Shown here: one piece after another, positions 54,591 to 63,052 of the stretch
How the letters are laid out: each line of letters starts with the position of its first letter
Position numbering within the stretch: the first letter of the stretch is position 1
Assembly (NCBI RefSeq): GCF_013033515.1
Contig: NZ_WQEG01000001.1
Location: 744,001-808,000 of the forward strand
Length of the DNA: 64,000 nt
Source of the DNA: Ruegeria sp. HKCCA6707
GTDB taxonomy: Bacteria > Pseudomonadota > Alphaproteobacteria > Rhodobacterales > Rhodobacteraceae
Direction: 5' to 3'
Notes under the pieces: model-generated
The model's input: only the letters and a program-made list of their open reading frames with translations
Database searches by the model: none
Told to the model about the DNA's origin: nothing
Translations under genes and position numbers: made by a program

Positions 54591-54978
54591 TACGATCGTG
54601 CGGATGGTGCCACGTCATCGTCCTAAAGTGCAACATTTCGGTCGAGACTACGAAACTCCAGACGGCGCCCGCACAGTACCATCTTCGTTGTCCGTGCCCG
54701 CGGTTTTGACAATGGGCAAAGGCGCGGCGAATGACTGGATTGGATTTCAAGCTTTTTGGCGGCTGTGAGCGTCCGCTCTCGGTAAACTCTGTTACGCTGA
54801 AAGAAGTAGTTCGGTGATAACGTCGAGCAAATAAGACACTTTTCGCTGCGCCAGCATCAGGCAGCTCTGTCCGCATGGCAGTCGTTCGGGTCATGTTCGC
54901 TATGTGGCTGCTTTTGCCCAAATCGGTCGATGCTGCTGCAAAAAACTACAAAGCACCGACCAAGTGTGTTTTTGCCAC
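54591..54978. other. Intergenic region between phosphatase and TPR gene
   Basis: 388 bp. A few plus-strand frames have no support. It should hold the phosphatase promoter; no phosphate-box-like direct repeat is evident. Confidence 0.35.
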
Positions 54979-56448
54979 TTATTGAAGTGCCGCGAGGCTT
55001 CTTGCTCTGTTTGGAGAAAGATCCAGCGTCGCCCGATAAGCGACCGCAGCTTCATTGGGTTTTCCAAGCTCCATCAGCATGTCCCCAAGAAGTTCTCGAG
55101 CCGGAAGGACGTGGCCGGGTGTGACCGGGCTTTTGCCAATCTTATCCTCGAGATCAGCCGCGGCTGCCTGCTTAGCAAATGCGGTCTCAGAGTCCCCACC
55201 CGCCAGTTCAATCCAGGCTTCCACCGACATGATCTGTGCTTCAGTCAACTGCGCCCAATAGCCCTGCTCACGCTCCTTCATCACAGCGTGCAAAGACTTG
55301 AGCTCGGCAAGCGCACTCTTCGCTGTATCGACATCACCGCTGCGGGCCGCTCCGATACCGATCGCGAACCACCGCATGGCAACAGTTTGTGGAAATTTCT
55401 CCCATGGAATGACCGGATGCATCTCAGGCGACAGTGCCGCCGCGACGTCCCATTGTCCCTGCTCAAGAGGCAGGCGAACGGGTGCAGCCGCTAACGCATA
55501 TGCGCTTCCGAAACTAGCCTGATGATTTTGAATTGCGAGCATTTCGTCGACCAGCCCTGCAGCTTCGTCTGTATTCCCAAGTTGTAGGTGGCCGTAAACC
55601 ATGTAGTCGATCGCATGCGCATAGTGGCTTTGTATCACGTCCTTTGATTGCTCGAGAGCTGCTTCAGCGGACCGGCTGTTCAGATCAATTGACTTTTCCC
55701 ATTCTCCTGTTCGTGTAAAGATATGAGCGGGCATATGCAGCGCATGTGGAGCGCTTGGAGCCGTTTTATCGTAAATCTCGGCGTACGGCCTGCCTCGCTC
55801 CTTGAGTGGCGGATTGTCATAGGCGTGGATCGCGTAGTGAATGACGCCAGGATGTTCTGGTGCCTTTTGGTGAAGCGCGTCGAGCGTATCTCCCACTTGC
55901 GACTTTACTTTGATTCCGTCGGCCCCTCGCGGCGCCGTTGCAAGGCGCGCCAGCGCCGCAAACGCCGCGGCCTCCAAGTCGTCTGCATGTTGGTCCGCAG
56001 CTGCAACCTGTTTTTCCGCCCACGATTTAAGCTGAGCGCGGTAGCCTTCCTGGCTTGAGGCGTAGAAAGCCACGGCGGCGTCGATCAATGCTTGTTCAAC
56101 GGCGCTTTCGGAGGACATTGACGCGAGTCTTTCCGCTGCAGCAGACCCCCTCTCTGTTTCGGCTTCACTGGGAGTGCCCGGCCAGAGAGGGTGAAAGTTC
56201 GACATCGCGATGCCCCACTGTGCAATGGCACAAGTTGGATCCGCAGACGCTGCTTTGTTGAACGCTTCTTCGGCTTGAATGTACATCATGTTGTGAATGA
56301 GATTCAGACCTTCGTTGAAAGCCTGGTCCGCTTTTGGGTTGCATGTCGTCTGGAAATTAGCCTCCGCTGAGACTGCGGGCACGAAAACAAAAAACGAGCT
56401 AATACAGGCGACAAAAGTATTGCGGGCTTTGGTTTGCAAATGCTGCAT
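54979..56448 (-). CDS. Exported TPR-repeat protein
   Basis: 489 residues: N-terminal signal (FVACISSFFVFVPAVSA) then helical repeats from AFNEGLNLIHNMMYIQAEEA through AAVAYRATLDLSPNRARSL. The HYAIHAYDNPPLKERG and PHALHMPAHIFTRTGEW stretches, rich in His, are typical of a conserved family of exported TPR proteins and may bind metal. Probable periplasmic scaffold or binding protein; partner unknown. Upstream end of the exported-protein cluster. Confidence 0.8.
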   Translation of the reverse strand: MQHLQTKARNTFVACISSFFVFVPAVSAEANFQTTCNPKADQAFNEGLNLIHNMMYIQAEEAFNKAASADPTCAIAQWGIAMSNFHPLWPGTPSEAETERGSAAAERLASMSSESAVEQALIDAAVAFYASSQEGYRAQLKSWAEKQVAAADQHADDLEAAAFAALARLATAPRGADGIKVKSQVGDTLDALHQKAPEHPGVIHYAIHAYDNPPLKERGRPYAEIYDKTAPSAPHALHMPAHIFTRTGEWEKSIDLNSRSAEAALEQSKDVIQSHYAHAIDYMVYGHLQLGNTDEAAGLVDEMLAIQNHQASFGSAYALAAAPVRLPLEQGQWDVAAALSPEMHPVIPWEKFPQTVAMRWFAIGIGAARSGDVDTAKSALAELKSLHAVMKEREQGYWAQLTEAQIMSVEAWIELAGGDSETAFAKQAAAADLEDKIGKSPVTPGHVLPARELLGDMLMELGKPNEAAVAYRATLDLSPNRARSLAALQ

Positions 56449-56650
56449 CTATCGTCTCCACATTAAATATTGTCCGAAATTGTTTGAGCGTATGGCTCGG
56501 CGGCATCATACACAAAATTGTGCGATATGTCCGAACAGTCAGCTGAGCGGCGATGCGCTCTGTTCGATCGAATATTTTCTTCCGCGGCGTATCCGCGTTA
56601 TCCGCTGAGCAGTCGTTCAAGAAAAGCAAACGTGCCGCAGCGCAGCTAAG

Positions 56651-56790
56651 GGCAGCTTAGTCCGCATAGCAGTCATTCAAGCCGAGTGCTGCGAATAGCT
56701 GCTTTGAGCCCTTTGCAGACTTCTTGCCGCAACCCAGTTGCTGCAACCGCATCAGGCCGCTCGCAGCCCAAAACGGACATTCGCAATTAG
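56651..56790. repeat. Degenerate intergenic repeat, copy 2
   Basis: GTCCGCATAGCAGTCATTCAAGCC followed by CTGCTTTGAGCCC and later GCCCAAAACGGACATTCGCA; similar in order to the copies at 44532 (other strand) and 61050. Confidence 0.45.
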
Positions 56791-56984
56791 ACTTTGCAAT
56801 TCCCGAGAAGCGTGGCAGATCAACCATTTGCTCGCGCCGCGAGTGCTTGCGCAGCATCAGTTCACCGGAGCGGCACGAATGTCGATGCGTTGCTGCTGAT
56901 GACGTCAGGCCAGTCATTCATAGCCACGAGGAAACCTTGATCACGTACCGCTCTGTCGCCGCACTCAGGCTCGACAAGAGAGAC

Positions 56985-57012
56985 GCGGACTTAAGCTGCC
57001 ATTCGCTGCTGC
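56985..57012. repeat. Degenerate intergenic repeat, copy 3 (short)
   Basis: GCGGACTTAAGCTGCCATTC and a following GCTGCTGC; partial copy of the same family. Confidence 0.4.
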
Positions 57013-57410
57013 TCCGCCCCCAAATCCCTACAACAACAGATTAATGCCAAGTAACTTCTTTCGGCGGTTCACCAGGCTACTTGGTCACGTGCTTGTTTCA
57101 CAAACACCTGCCTTAGCAGTACTAGCGTTGCGACGAGGGAAACTTCCTTGACTCTATTCTGGCAAAGGACCACAAACGTGCATTGGTGAAAATTAATCGT
57201 CGTCGCGATGCTGCCGGCCTCGATGATCCAATGGCCTTCAGACTAACTGTAGCATGTGCCCCAGCATAGGAACGGGTCGCGCTGGGGTCTTCGCGTTGAG
57301 CTCGTTCCTCGCAAGCATTCGCAACTGTCACCTGACATGCTCCAGTCATCGCGTGACCCATCAATGAAGGCGCCGTATGAACAGAACATGGCTTATAAAT
57401 CGCGTGCCCG

Positions 57411-58199
57411 ATGCCGGATAGATCAGGTCTCAGGCCCCGTTTCAATCAGTCACTCATCGTGTTTTCGCGCCGCGTTCTTTGTTTGATCCCGACACTCTTG
57501 GTGTTGCTCTCCGGAACGCAGCTTCCTGCCCAAGTCGCAGGCAATGCTGATGGATCGGTCTGTGACGAAGGCTTCGAAAACAAGAACGGATCGTGTCAAA
57601 GAGCAAACGCACCTGAAAATGCGCATTTTACCGGCAGTTCCTATGGTCCAGGTTGGGTATGCAACCATGGATTCAAGCGTGTTGGAGATTTTTGTGAGGA
57701 AATAGAAGTTCCTAAAAACGCATATCTTGCATCGACCGGAGATCGATGGGAGTGCAATCGGCTCTTCCGACAAGTCGGTGAAAGATGCGAAGAATTGATA
57801 GCGCCTCAAAATGGGTACGTCGGAACCCGGTTTGGCGCACAGGAAATACACTGCAACTGGGGATTTCGTAAGGAAAGCCAGACATGTGTTGCAATAGAAG
57901 TTCCAAAAAACGGTCGTCTGAGCGACAAAAGAAGCTCGGATGGGTGGGTATGCCTCAGAGGGTACAGGGCAGCGGAGAGCGGCTGTGAGCCTGTGGCCGT
58001 TCCACAGCATGCATACCTTGCGCCTGAAACCTACTCTGGATGGAAATGTGAACGTGGCTTTCGCGCAAACCAGGACAGTTGCGTTGCGATCCTAGTCCCT
58101 TCCAACGCTCATTTGAATCGAAGAGGTGATGGTTGGGAATGTAATCGGCCGTTCACAAGACAGAACGATAAGTGCGCCGAAAATATGCCGCGAAAATAG
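57411..58199 (+). CDS. Exported protein of Cys-pair repeats
   Basis: 262 residues: a hydrophobic leader (VLCLIPTLLVLLSG) and, from residue 51 on, six full and one partial repeat of 31-35 residues. The pattern per repeat is C-x2-G-[FY]-[KR]-x5-C, then a x-[AV]P-x-[NH]-[AG] turn and usually W-x-C opening the next, giving 14 Cys in pairs. It is probably periplasmic or surface-bound with disulfides. I recognise the pattern but no function. First of a plus-strand row with the small membrane protein 47 bp on. Confidence 0.75.
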   Translation: MPDRSGLRPRFNQSLIVFSRRVLCLIPTLLVLLSGTQLPAQVAGNADGSVCDEGFENKNGSCQRANAPENAHFTGSSYGPGWVCNHGFKRVGDFCEEIEVPKNAYLASTGDRWECNRLFRQVGERCEELIAPQNGYVGTRFGAQEIHCNWGFRKESQTCVAIEVPKNGRLSDKRSSDGWVCLRGYRAAESGCEPVAVPQHAYLAPETYSGWKCERGFRANQDSCVAILVPSNAHLNRRGDGWECNRPFTRQNDKCAENMPRK

Positions 58200-58246
58200 G
58201 TTCGCTGGAAATCAATATCGCCTGACAAATCCGGAAGGACCAAGCC

Positions 58247-58384
58247 GTGAACCATAACTCGATTGACGAAAACCTTGGCAAAATGCTCAAGGCCGAAAGG
58301 GCGCATTGCTGTTCCTACAGAGTAAAGATGTTTATCGCGTTATTGGTGTTTGTTGCGACCATAATTGTGGTGGTGTTTCTCTGA
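58247..58384 (+). CDS. Small membrane protein (45 aa)
   Basis: Starts with GTG at 58247 behind GGAAGGA. After a charged helix (DENLGKMLKAERAHCC) comes one membrane segment (MFIALLVFVATIIVVVFL) running to the stop. Its TGA overlaps the ATG of the next gene (TGATG), the usual mark of coupled translation. Too short to compare with families, but the site, the segment and the coupling together support a real gene. Confidence 0.65.
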   Translation: MNHNSIDENLGKMLKAERAHCCSYRVKMFIALLVFVATIIVVVFL

Positions 58385-59073
58385 TGCGCAAAAATGCCCC
58401 TCAAGTAACCCTTCACGGTTCAAAGATGTCAGCTCGTGGTCTGGAACAAAGAGCATTTCAGGATCGCAGTGTTCGTGAGTCGCGGAACGCTGACGTCGCA
58501 GGAGTGATTGAAGAAGAATTTGGAAAGTACTTGATTAAGGCCGGCATCCTGAGCGGTAACAGCGTTGCGCGCGCATTCCCCAAGCCACCGGCTAAAACGC
58601 AGACAATGATTGCTGATGCAGTCGGCGAAACACCAGCATTGGCCATCGAAGCATTAAAAGAAATTCTCGGTGAACGAGACAGGAAACGTAGCGGTCAACG
58701 CCGTTTGGAGAGAAACTCCGGCACCCTCGTTCCCAGTGAAAGAGAATATGCCGAGGCATTGCGACAGATTAGGCTCACCCCTGCGCAAGTCACTATGCTC
58801 AAAGCACTTACAATCGCAGGCAAGGACGGTCTGACCATTGGTCATTTGTCTCAGGCGGCCGGTTACAAATCGCGCGAGGCCTCCATCAAGGTTTTTAAGA
58901 AAATCGGACTATTGATCGCAGAATATCTGGAACTGGACCTACCCGAAGCCGGATCGGTGCAGCATGATGGCGCCGCTCAGGTCCTGGCGTTTTCTCACAT
59001 CGAAAGTGACGATCAGCCAGCCACTTGGGTTATGCATCAGGAACTGCGCGACGCTGTTCGTTCGGTTCTATGA
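58384..59073 (+). CDS. Unknown protein with a possible C-terminal winged-helix region
   Basis: 229 residues from the ATG that overlaps the small-membrane-protein stop. N-terminus basic (MRKNAPQVTLHGSKMSARGL), a middle rich in charged helices, and from residue 145 LTPAQVTMLKALTIAGKDGLTIGHLSQAAGYKS, which could be a winged-helix fold. No signal peptide. I do not recognise the family. May be a regulator or DNA-binding partner controlled by the small membrane protein upstream. Confidence 0.65.
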   Translation: MRKNAPQVTLHGSKMSARGLEQRAFQDRSVRESRNADVAGVIEEEFGKYLIKAGILSGNSVARAFPKPPAKTQTMIADAVGETPALAIEALKEILGERDRKRSGQRRLERNSGTLVPSEREYAEALRQIRLTPAQVTMLKALTIAGKDGLTIGHLSQAAGYKSREASIKVFKKIGLLIAEYLELDLPEAGSVQHDGAAQVLAFSHIESDDQPATWVMHQELRDAVRSVL

Positions 59074-59147
59074 CGCACGTTCCAGTCCCCGCTTTTGCAA
59101 CGAACTCTGAACCGGAACAATTGCACGAAAGGTTACTCACGTAGCTT

Positions 59148-59396
59148 ATGTTGGAGAAAAGACCATATCCGCTCGACCTGATCTATGTGCCTGTGAAACG
59201 GGCGAAAACGCTTGATCAACAAAAAGTTCTGACGCTGGCAGAAGATATCCTGAAGAACGGCCAGAAGACCCCGATCCAGATACGCTCGGACAACAAGAGG
59301 TTCGTGCTGATTGAAGGCCTTCACCGATTAGAGGCCATTCGCGCCCTGGGCGGTGATACGGTCGAAGCCTATCTGGTACGCGCCAGACTACACTAA
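59148..59396 (+). CDS. Small ParB N-terminal-like domain protein (82 aa)
   Basis: A minimal ParB/sulfiredoxin-superfamily domain: KVLTLAEDILKNGQKTPIQI followed by IEGLHRLEAIRALGGDTVEA, with the G-x-H-R core that binds nucleotide in this fold. No helix-turn-helix or C-terminal domain. Overlaps the desaturase gene on the other strand by 9 bases. The ribosome-binding site is poor, so expression is less certain. Roles include CTP-switch-like regulation or sulfiredoxin-like chemistry; neither is shown. Confidence 0.7.
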   Translation: MLEKRPYPLDLIYVPVKRAKTLDQQKVLTLAEDILKNGQKTPIQIRSDNKRFVLIEGLHRLEAIRALGGDTVEAYLVRARLH

Positions 59397-60401
59397 ATGC
59401 CTTTTGGAATTGGCGTTCGACAAAGCCTCGGAAAATGTCAGCAGACGTTGACTTTTTTCATCCCAAAGATGCAATCGTGCACAATGAAAGCTCTCATATA
59501 GAGTAATACGCTGGCAATTTTCTAACGCAGAATGGTCACGCAAAACTTCGTTTAGCCGGTAAAACGGTATGCGGCTGGCAAGGTGGTGAACATGGTGTAC
59601 GCCGATGTTAGCAGAGAACCACCGCAGGATGCCTGGTAGGGCATAGTGAGAACTTCCATAGAATGCGGCGTTCTGAAGGTTCCACCCCTCTTCCCGTTCC
59701 CAGGTCGTGTGTTCAAACTGGTGTTGAATATAGAAAAGCCAAATACCAATCGATGATGCGACAATCATGGTTGGTAGGAAAACATACGATAATACCTCAA
59801 TGCCTCCGGCCCAAAAAACTAGGGCCAATATCCCTGCAATTGCAGCGTTTGTTCCCATCGCACTTGCCCAGTACAGCCAGCCCGAACGCATGAAACCAAG
59901 AGGTAAACGGTTTTGAATAAAGAACGTATAGATCGGCGCAACACCGAACAGGAAGACGGGGTTCCGGGTCAGACGATAAGCGGCACGCCCGAACCACTTC
60001 CGCTTCAGGTATTCTTCAGTGGTCAATGTAGGGATGTCACCCATACCACGCCGATCAAGGTTACCGGTTGAAGCGTGGTGAATCGCATGGCTTTGCCGCC
60101 AAACGTCATAGGGTGTCAGGGCAAGAACACCCAGAACCCGACCGGTCCAATTGCAAACAGTGCGACTTCTAAAGAAAGATCCATGACCGCAATCATGCAT
60201 AATGATGAAGATACGGACCAGAAACGCGGCATTCAGGATGGCCAGTAGTATTGCGATCCAGACACTAAAAGATAACGCAAACCACGCTAGGGCCCATAGC
60301 GCAAATAAGGGAGCTACTGTGATCGCAAGTTCAAAAACACTGCGCTTCGCATCGGCAACACGGTATTGCGCGAGCACCCTCGTCCAGTCTTTAGGTTGCA
60401 A
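59388..60401 (-). CDS. Fatty acid desaturase
   Basis: Membrane di-iron desaturase, 337 residues. The three histidine boxes are present: HDCGHGSF, HAIHH (SHAIHHAS) and HVHH (GVHHVHHLAS). Two pairs of membrane segments lie before and between the boxes. It inserts a double bond in membrane acyl chains; neighbouring cold-shock gene makes a cold-membrane response plausible. Same strand as cspA, 74 bp downstream. Confidence 0.9.
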   Translation of the reverse strand: MQPKDWTRVLAQYRVADAKRSVFELAITVAPLFALWALAWFALSFSVWIAILLAILNAAFLVRIFIIMHDCGHGSFFRSRTVCNWTGRVLGVLALTPYDVWRQSHAIHHASTGNLDRRGMGDIPTLTTEEYLKRKWFGRAAYRLTRNPVFLFGVAPIYTFFIQNRLPLGFMRSGWLYWASAMGTNAAIAGILALVFWAGGIEVLSYVFLPTMIVASSIGIWLFYIQHQFEHTTWEREEGWNLQNAAFYGSSHYALPGILRWFSANIGVHHVHHLASRIPFYRLNEVLRDHSALENCQRITLYESFHCARLHLWDEKSQRLLTFSEALSNANSKRHLV

Positions 60402-60443
60402 GTTACTTGTTCTCCAATGGCTTATTGTAGCCCATTGTTCAAT

Positions 60444-60466
60444 AGGGCACCCGAAAAGGGTGCCCT
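60444..60466 (-). terminator. Hairpin after the cold-shock gene
   Basis: GGGCACCC and GGGTGCCC form an 8-bp stem with a GAAAA loop, between cspA and the desaturase. On the minus strand no T run follows, so it may stabilise the short cspA message rather than end transcription fully. Confidence 0.5.
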
Positions 60467-60475
60467 TAAAAAAGG

Positions 60476-60682
60476 TCAGGCGAGTGCCAGATTGGCGGCG
60501 CTTTCGCGTCCGTCACGGCCAGCTTCGACGTCAAAAGTAACCTTCTGACCGTCTTTCAATTCACTAAGGCCGGAACGTTCGATTGCTGAGATATGTACGA
60601 ACACATCGCGCTTGCCATCTTCAGGCTCGATAAAGCCAAAACCTTTGGTCGAGTTGAACCATTTTACTGTGCCTTTTGCCAT
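60476..60682 (-). CDS. cspA: Cold-shock protein (CspA family)
   Basis: 68 residues with RNP1 ([11 protein letters not shown]) and RNP2 ([10 protein letters not shown]) of the OB-fold, starting [17 protein letters not shown]. It binds single-stranded RNA/DNA and acts as an RNA chaperone. The longer frame to 61231 is a chance extension. Leader of about 100 bases before it could form structure but none is clear. Confidence 0.95.
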   Translation of the reverse strand: MAKGTVKWFNSTKGFGFIEPEDGKRDVFVHISAIERSGLSELKDGQKVTFDVEAGRDGRESAANLALA

Positions 60683-61311
60683 GGTGGAAATCTCCAAATA
60701 CTTGCCGCCCGCATTATTGCGGCGACTCGGCGTGGTCGGTCTGAATCGAAAGACTGAACGCCGAATTGGGGAGACAGCAGGTCGAAAAAGAAAAACGTAA
60801 GCCTTGTGTATATGGACTTCGAGTACGCACGATACAAGCCTTGATGCGGTGGAGGGCAACAGAGAAATCGAGCCTGCCTGGCTTAGAACTCTACAAGTTG
60901 AGAAGACGCTGTCGTTCTGCGATCCAAACGCGAAGTCGGCTTGGGAGGCCGTACAAAAGATCAATGACCGCTTTTGGGAATCTATCCCGCAACATCCGAG
61001 ACAGCTATAAGCGTCCGTTTTGATGCCGTAGCGAGACTTTGCAAAGTCCGGTCTCTGCGCATAACAGTCGTTGGCCCGGACTGCAGCATTCGGCGTTTTG
61101 GGCTCAAAGCGGCCGCTCGCAGAGTTTGGGCGAATTTCTGCTGTGCGCGGACAGAACAGCCATTGGCCCGCTTTCACCGGAGGACCGCACACAAGCGAAG
61201 GAGACGTTTGCGAGCAAAACTCTGAGAACAATAAATTACGATTTGATTATACAAAATGCTGAAGTATCCTTTGTTGAAGTAACCACATATAGATTGGCTG
61301 TTTAGGAGGGG
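60683..61311. other. Intergenic region between cspA and the L,D-transpeptidase
   Basis: 629 bp. No gene is supported. The part near 61050-61175 carries a degenerate repeat listed separately. It must contain the cspA and transpeptidase promoters. Confidence 0.4.
61050..61175. repeat. Degenerate intergenic repeat, copy 4
   Basis: TCTGCGCATAACAGTCGTTGG, CATTCGGCGTTTTGGGCTC and GCGCGGACAGAACAGCCATT occur in this order, like the words of the copies at 44532 and 56651. Confidence 0.45.
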
Positions 61312-62940
61312 ATGGTGAAAGTTCTTAGATCGGCGGTTGCAACGGCAATGATTGCAACGCTGATAACATGCCCTAATTTGGGCGCAGCAGACCAAGTCTC
61401 GGAGCAGATAGAAGCGCTGCTACGGTCAAATACGAATGCGAGTAATACACTTTCAAACAACAAGAGTTTGGACGCAGAAATCCTTCTACCTCGTTTCTAT
61501 GCGGAAAGAGAATTTGCGCCAGCCTGGACCAGTTCTGATTTGGTTGACGAGCTTTTTGAGGAGTTGGATGGAGCCATTGATCAGGGCTTTACGCCGAGGG
61601 ACTTCAAACTAGAAGAGCTTCGATCCGCATTCAAAGCCTCACAGGGTGGCGATGCCTCCAGTCGAGCTTCATTCGATATTCTGGCGACTGACGCGGCCGT
61701 AAAACTCGTACACCATTTGGTGTTTGGAAAAGTCGATCCAAATGCGCTAGACGACGATTGGAATTTCTCAAAACCAGTAATTCAACAAGACCCTTCCGTT
61801 GCATTGAGCCAATATCTTCAAGGTGAAGGTTTCAGCGCTTTAATTGAACGCATCGATATCGACAACGGGCAATACACGATGCTCGTTGATGCATTGCGCA
61901 AATACAGAGCTATCGCATCAAAGGGAGGCTGGAACACCGTTCCCGAAGAAACGGTTCTGAAGCCGGAAATGGTGGATCCTGCCGTCGCCGAACTGCGCAA
62001 AAGGCTAGCGACAGAAGGCTACGATGGAGCAAATGAATTTCCAGAAATCAGCCAAAACGGAATAAATCCAGCTTGGGTTTATGACGATTACTTGGTGCAA
62101 CAGGTAAAAACCTTTCAAAATCGTCACGGCTTGGAGGCAGATGGCGTCGTTGGTGGTAAGACCTTCGCGTCTCTCAACAAACCTGTCGAAGATCGCATAG
62201 ATAAATTGCGGCTCAGCCTGGAGCGAGGCCGCTGGCTCATGCGCGAAATCGACGAAGAGTTCGTGCTGGTAAACATTGCGGGCGCTCGTACTTACTTGGT
62301 CGCGTCCGATGGGACGCTTTGGACCACTCGGTCGATCACAGGATCAGCCTACAGAAAAACCCCAGTGTTCCGAGATGAAATTGAATACATGGAATTCAAT
62401 CCGACTTGGACTGTTCCCGCTTCGATTTTTCGGAAGGATAAGCTTTCGCGCATCCGCAAGGATCCAGACTATCTGGCGCGCAACAATTACGTAGTTCGGA
62501 ACAAAGACGGTCAGACGATTCCTGCCAACGCTGTGAACTGGGGAGCTAAGAACCCCGGCGTCACTTTGGTTCAGCAGCCGGGACCAGACAATGCGCTAGG
62601 TTTAGTCAAGTTCATGTTTCCAAATAAATACGCAGTGTACTTGCATGATACCAACGACCGCAGCCTTTTCGACCGAAATGAGCGGAACCTCAGTTCCGGC
62701 TGCGTTCGCCTTGAGTATCCGTTCGAATTTGCCAGCCTTTTGATGGAGGGAGATCCGGACTGGAGTCGGCAAAAAATGCAATCTATTCTGGATAGCGGGA
62801 AGACAACGCGAGTTGACCTACCCGAGCCCATGCCGGTCCTTTTGACCTATTGGACTGCATGGGTCGAAGATGAGGCCGTTCATTTCCGTGAGGACCCATA
62901 CGAACGAGACGCTCGAATACTTGCAGCTTTGGACCGATGA
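61312..62940 (+). CDS. L,D-transpeptidase (YcbB/LdtD-like)
   Basis: 542 residues with a signal peptide (AVATAMIATLITCPNLGA), an N-terminal scaffold, a peptidoglycan-binding-like segment (VKTFQNRHGLEADGVVGGKT) and a YkuD catalytic domain with His in YLHDTNDRSLF and the Cys in LSSGCVRLEYP. It makes 3-3 cross-links in peptidoglycan in the periplasm. ATG at 61312 follows AGGAGG. The order scaffold, PG-binding, YkuD matches the LdtD type. Confidence 0.93.
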   Translation: MVKVLRSAVATAMIATLITCPNLGAADQVSEQIEALLRSNTNASNTLSNNKSLDAEILLPRFYAEREFAPAWTSSDLVDELFEELDGAIDQGFTPRDFKLEELRSAFKASQGGDASSRASFDILATDAAVKLVHHLVFGKVDPNALDDDWNFSKPVIQQDPSVALSQYLQGEGFSALIERIDIDNGQYTMLVDALRKYRAIASKGGWNTVPEETVLKPEMVDPAVAELRKRLATEGYDGANEFPEISQNGINPAWVYDDYLVQQVKTFQNRHGLEADGVVGGKTFASLNKPVEDRIDKLRLSLERGRWLMREIDEEFVLVNIAGARTYLVASDGTLWTTRSITGSAYRKTPVFRDEIEYMEFNPTWTVPASIFRKDKLSRIRKDPDYLARNNYVVRNKDGQTIPANAVNWGAKNPGVTLVQQPGPDNALGLVKFMFPNKYAVYLHDTNDRSLFDRNERNLSSGCVRLEYPFEFASLLMEGDPDWSRQKMQSILDSGKTTRVDLPEPMPVLLTYWTAWVEDEAVHFREDPYERDARILAALDR

Positions 62941-63052
62941 ACACGTCATCCTAAAAGAGATGCGCAATTCTAAGCGTGCTAAATTGCTAGTAGGATTGGT
63001 GACTTCTTATTGGTGGAAATTCGAAGCAGTGTGAGCAGCAATAGGAGAGCAA

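Larger units (their letters stand above)
56449..57410. other. Long intergenic region with degenerate repeats
   Basis: 962 bp between two divergent units. No protein can be supported on either strand. It contains related words (GCGGACnnA-GCTGCCATTCG type and GCCCAAAACGGACATTCG) listed as repeats, and must carry promoters for the TPR gene and the Cys-repeat operon. Confidence 0.4.

Noticed and set aside
57122-57445. 107-residue minus-strand frame in the long gap
   Set aside because: No ribosome-binding site, no fold pattern and odd composition; probably noncoding.
60683-61231. Extension of the cold-shock frame to 251 residues
   Set aside because: Only the last 68 residues match the CspA family, with the usual MAKGTVKWF start.
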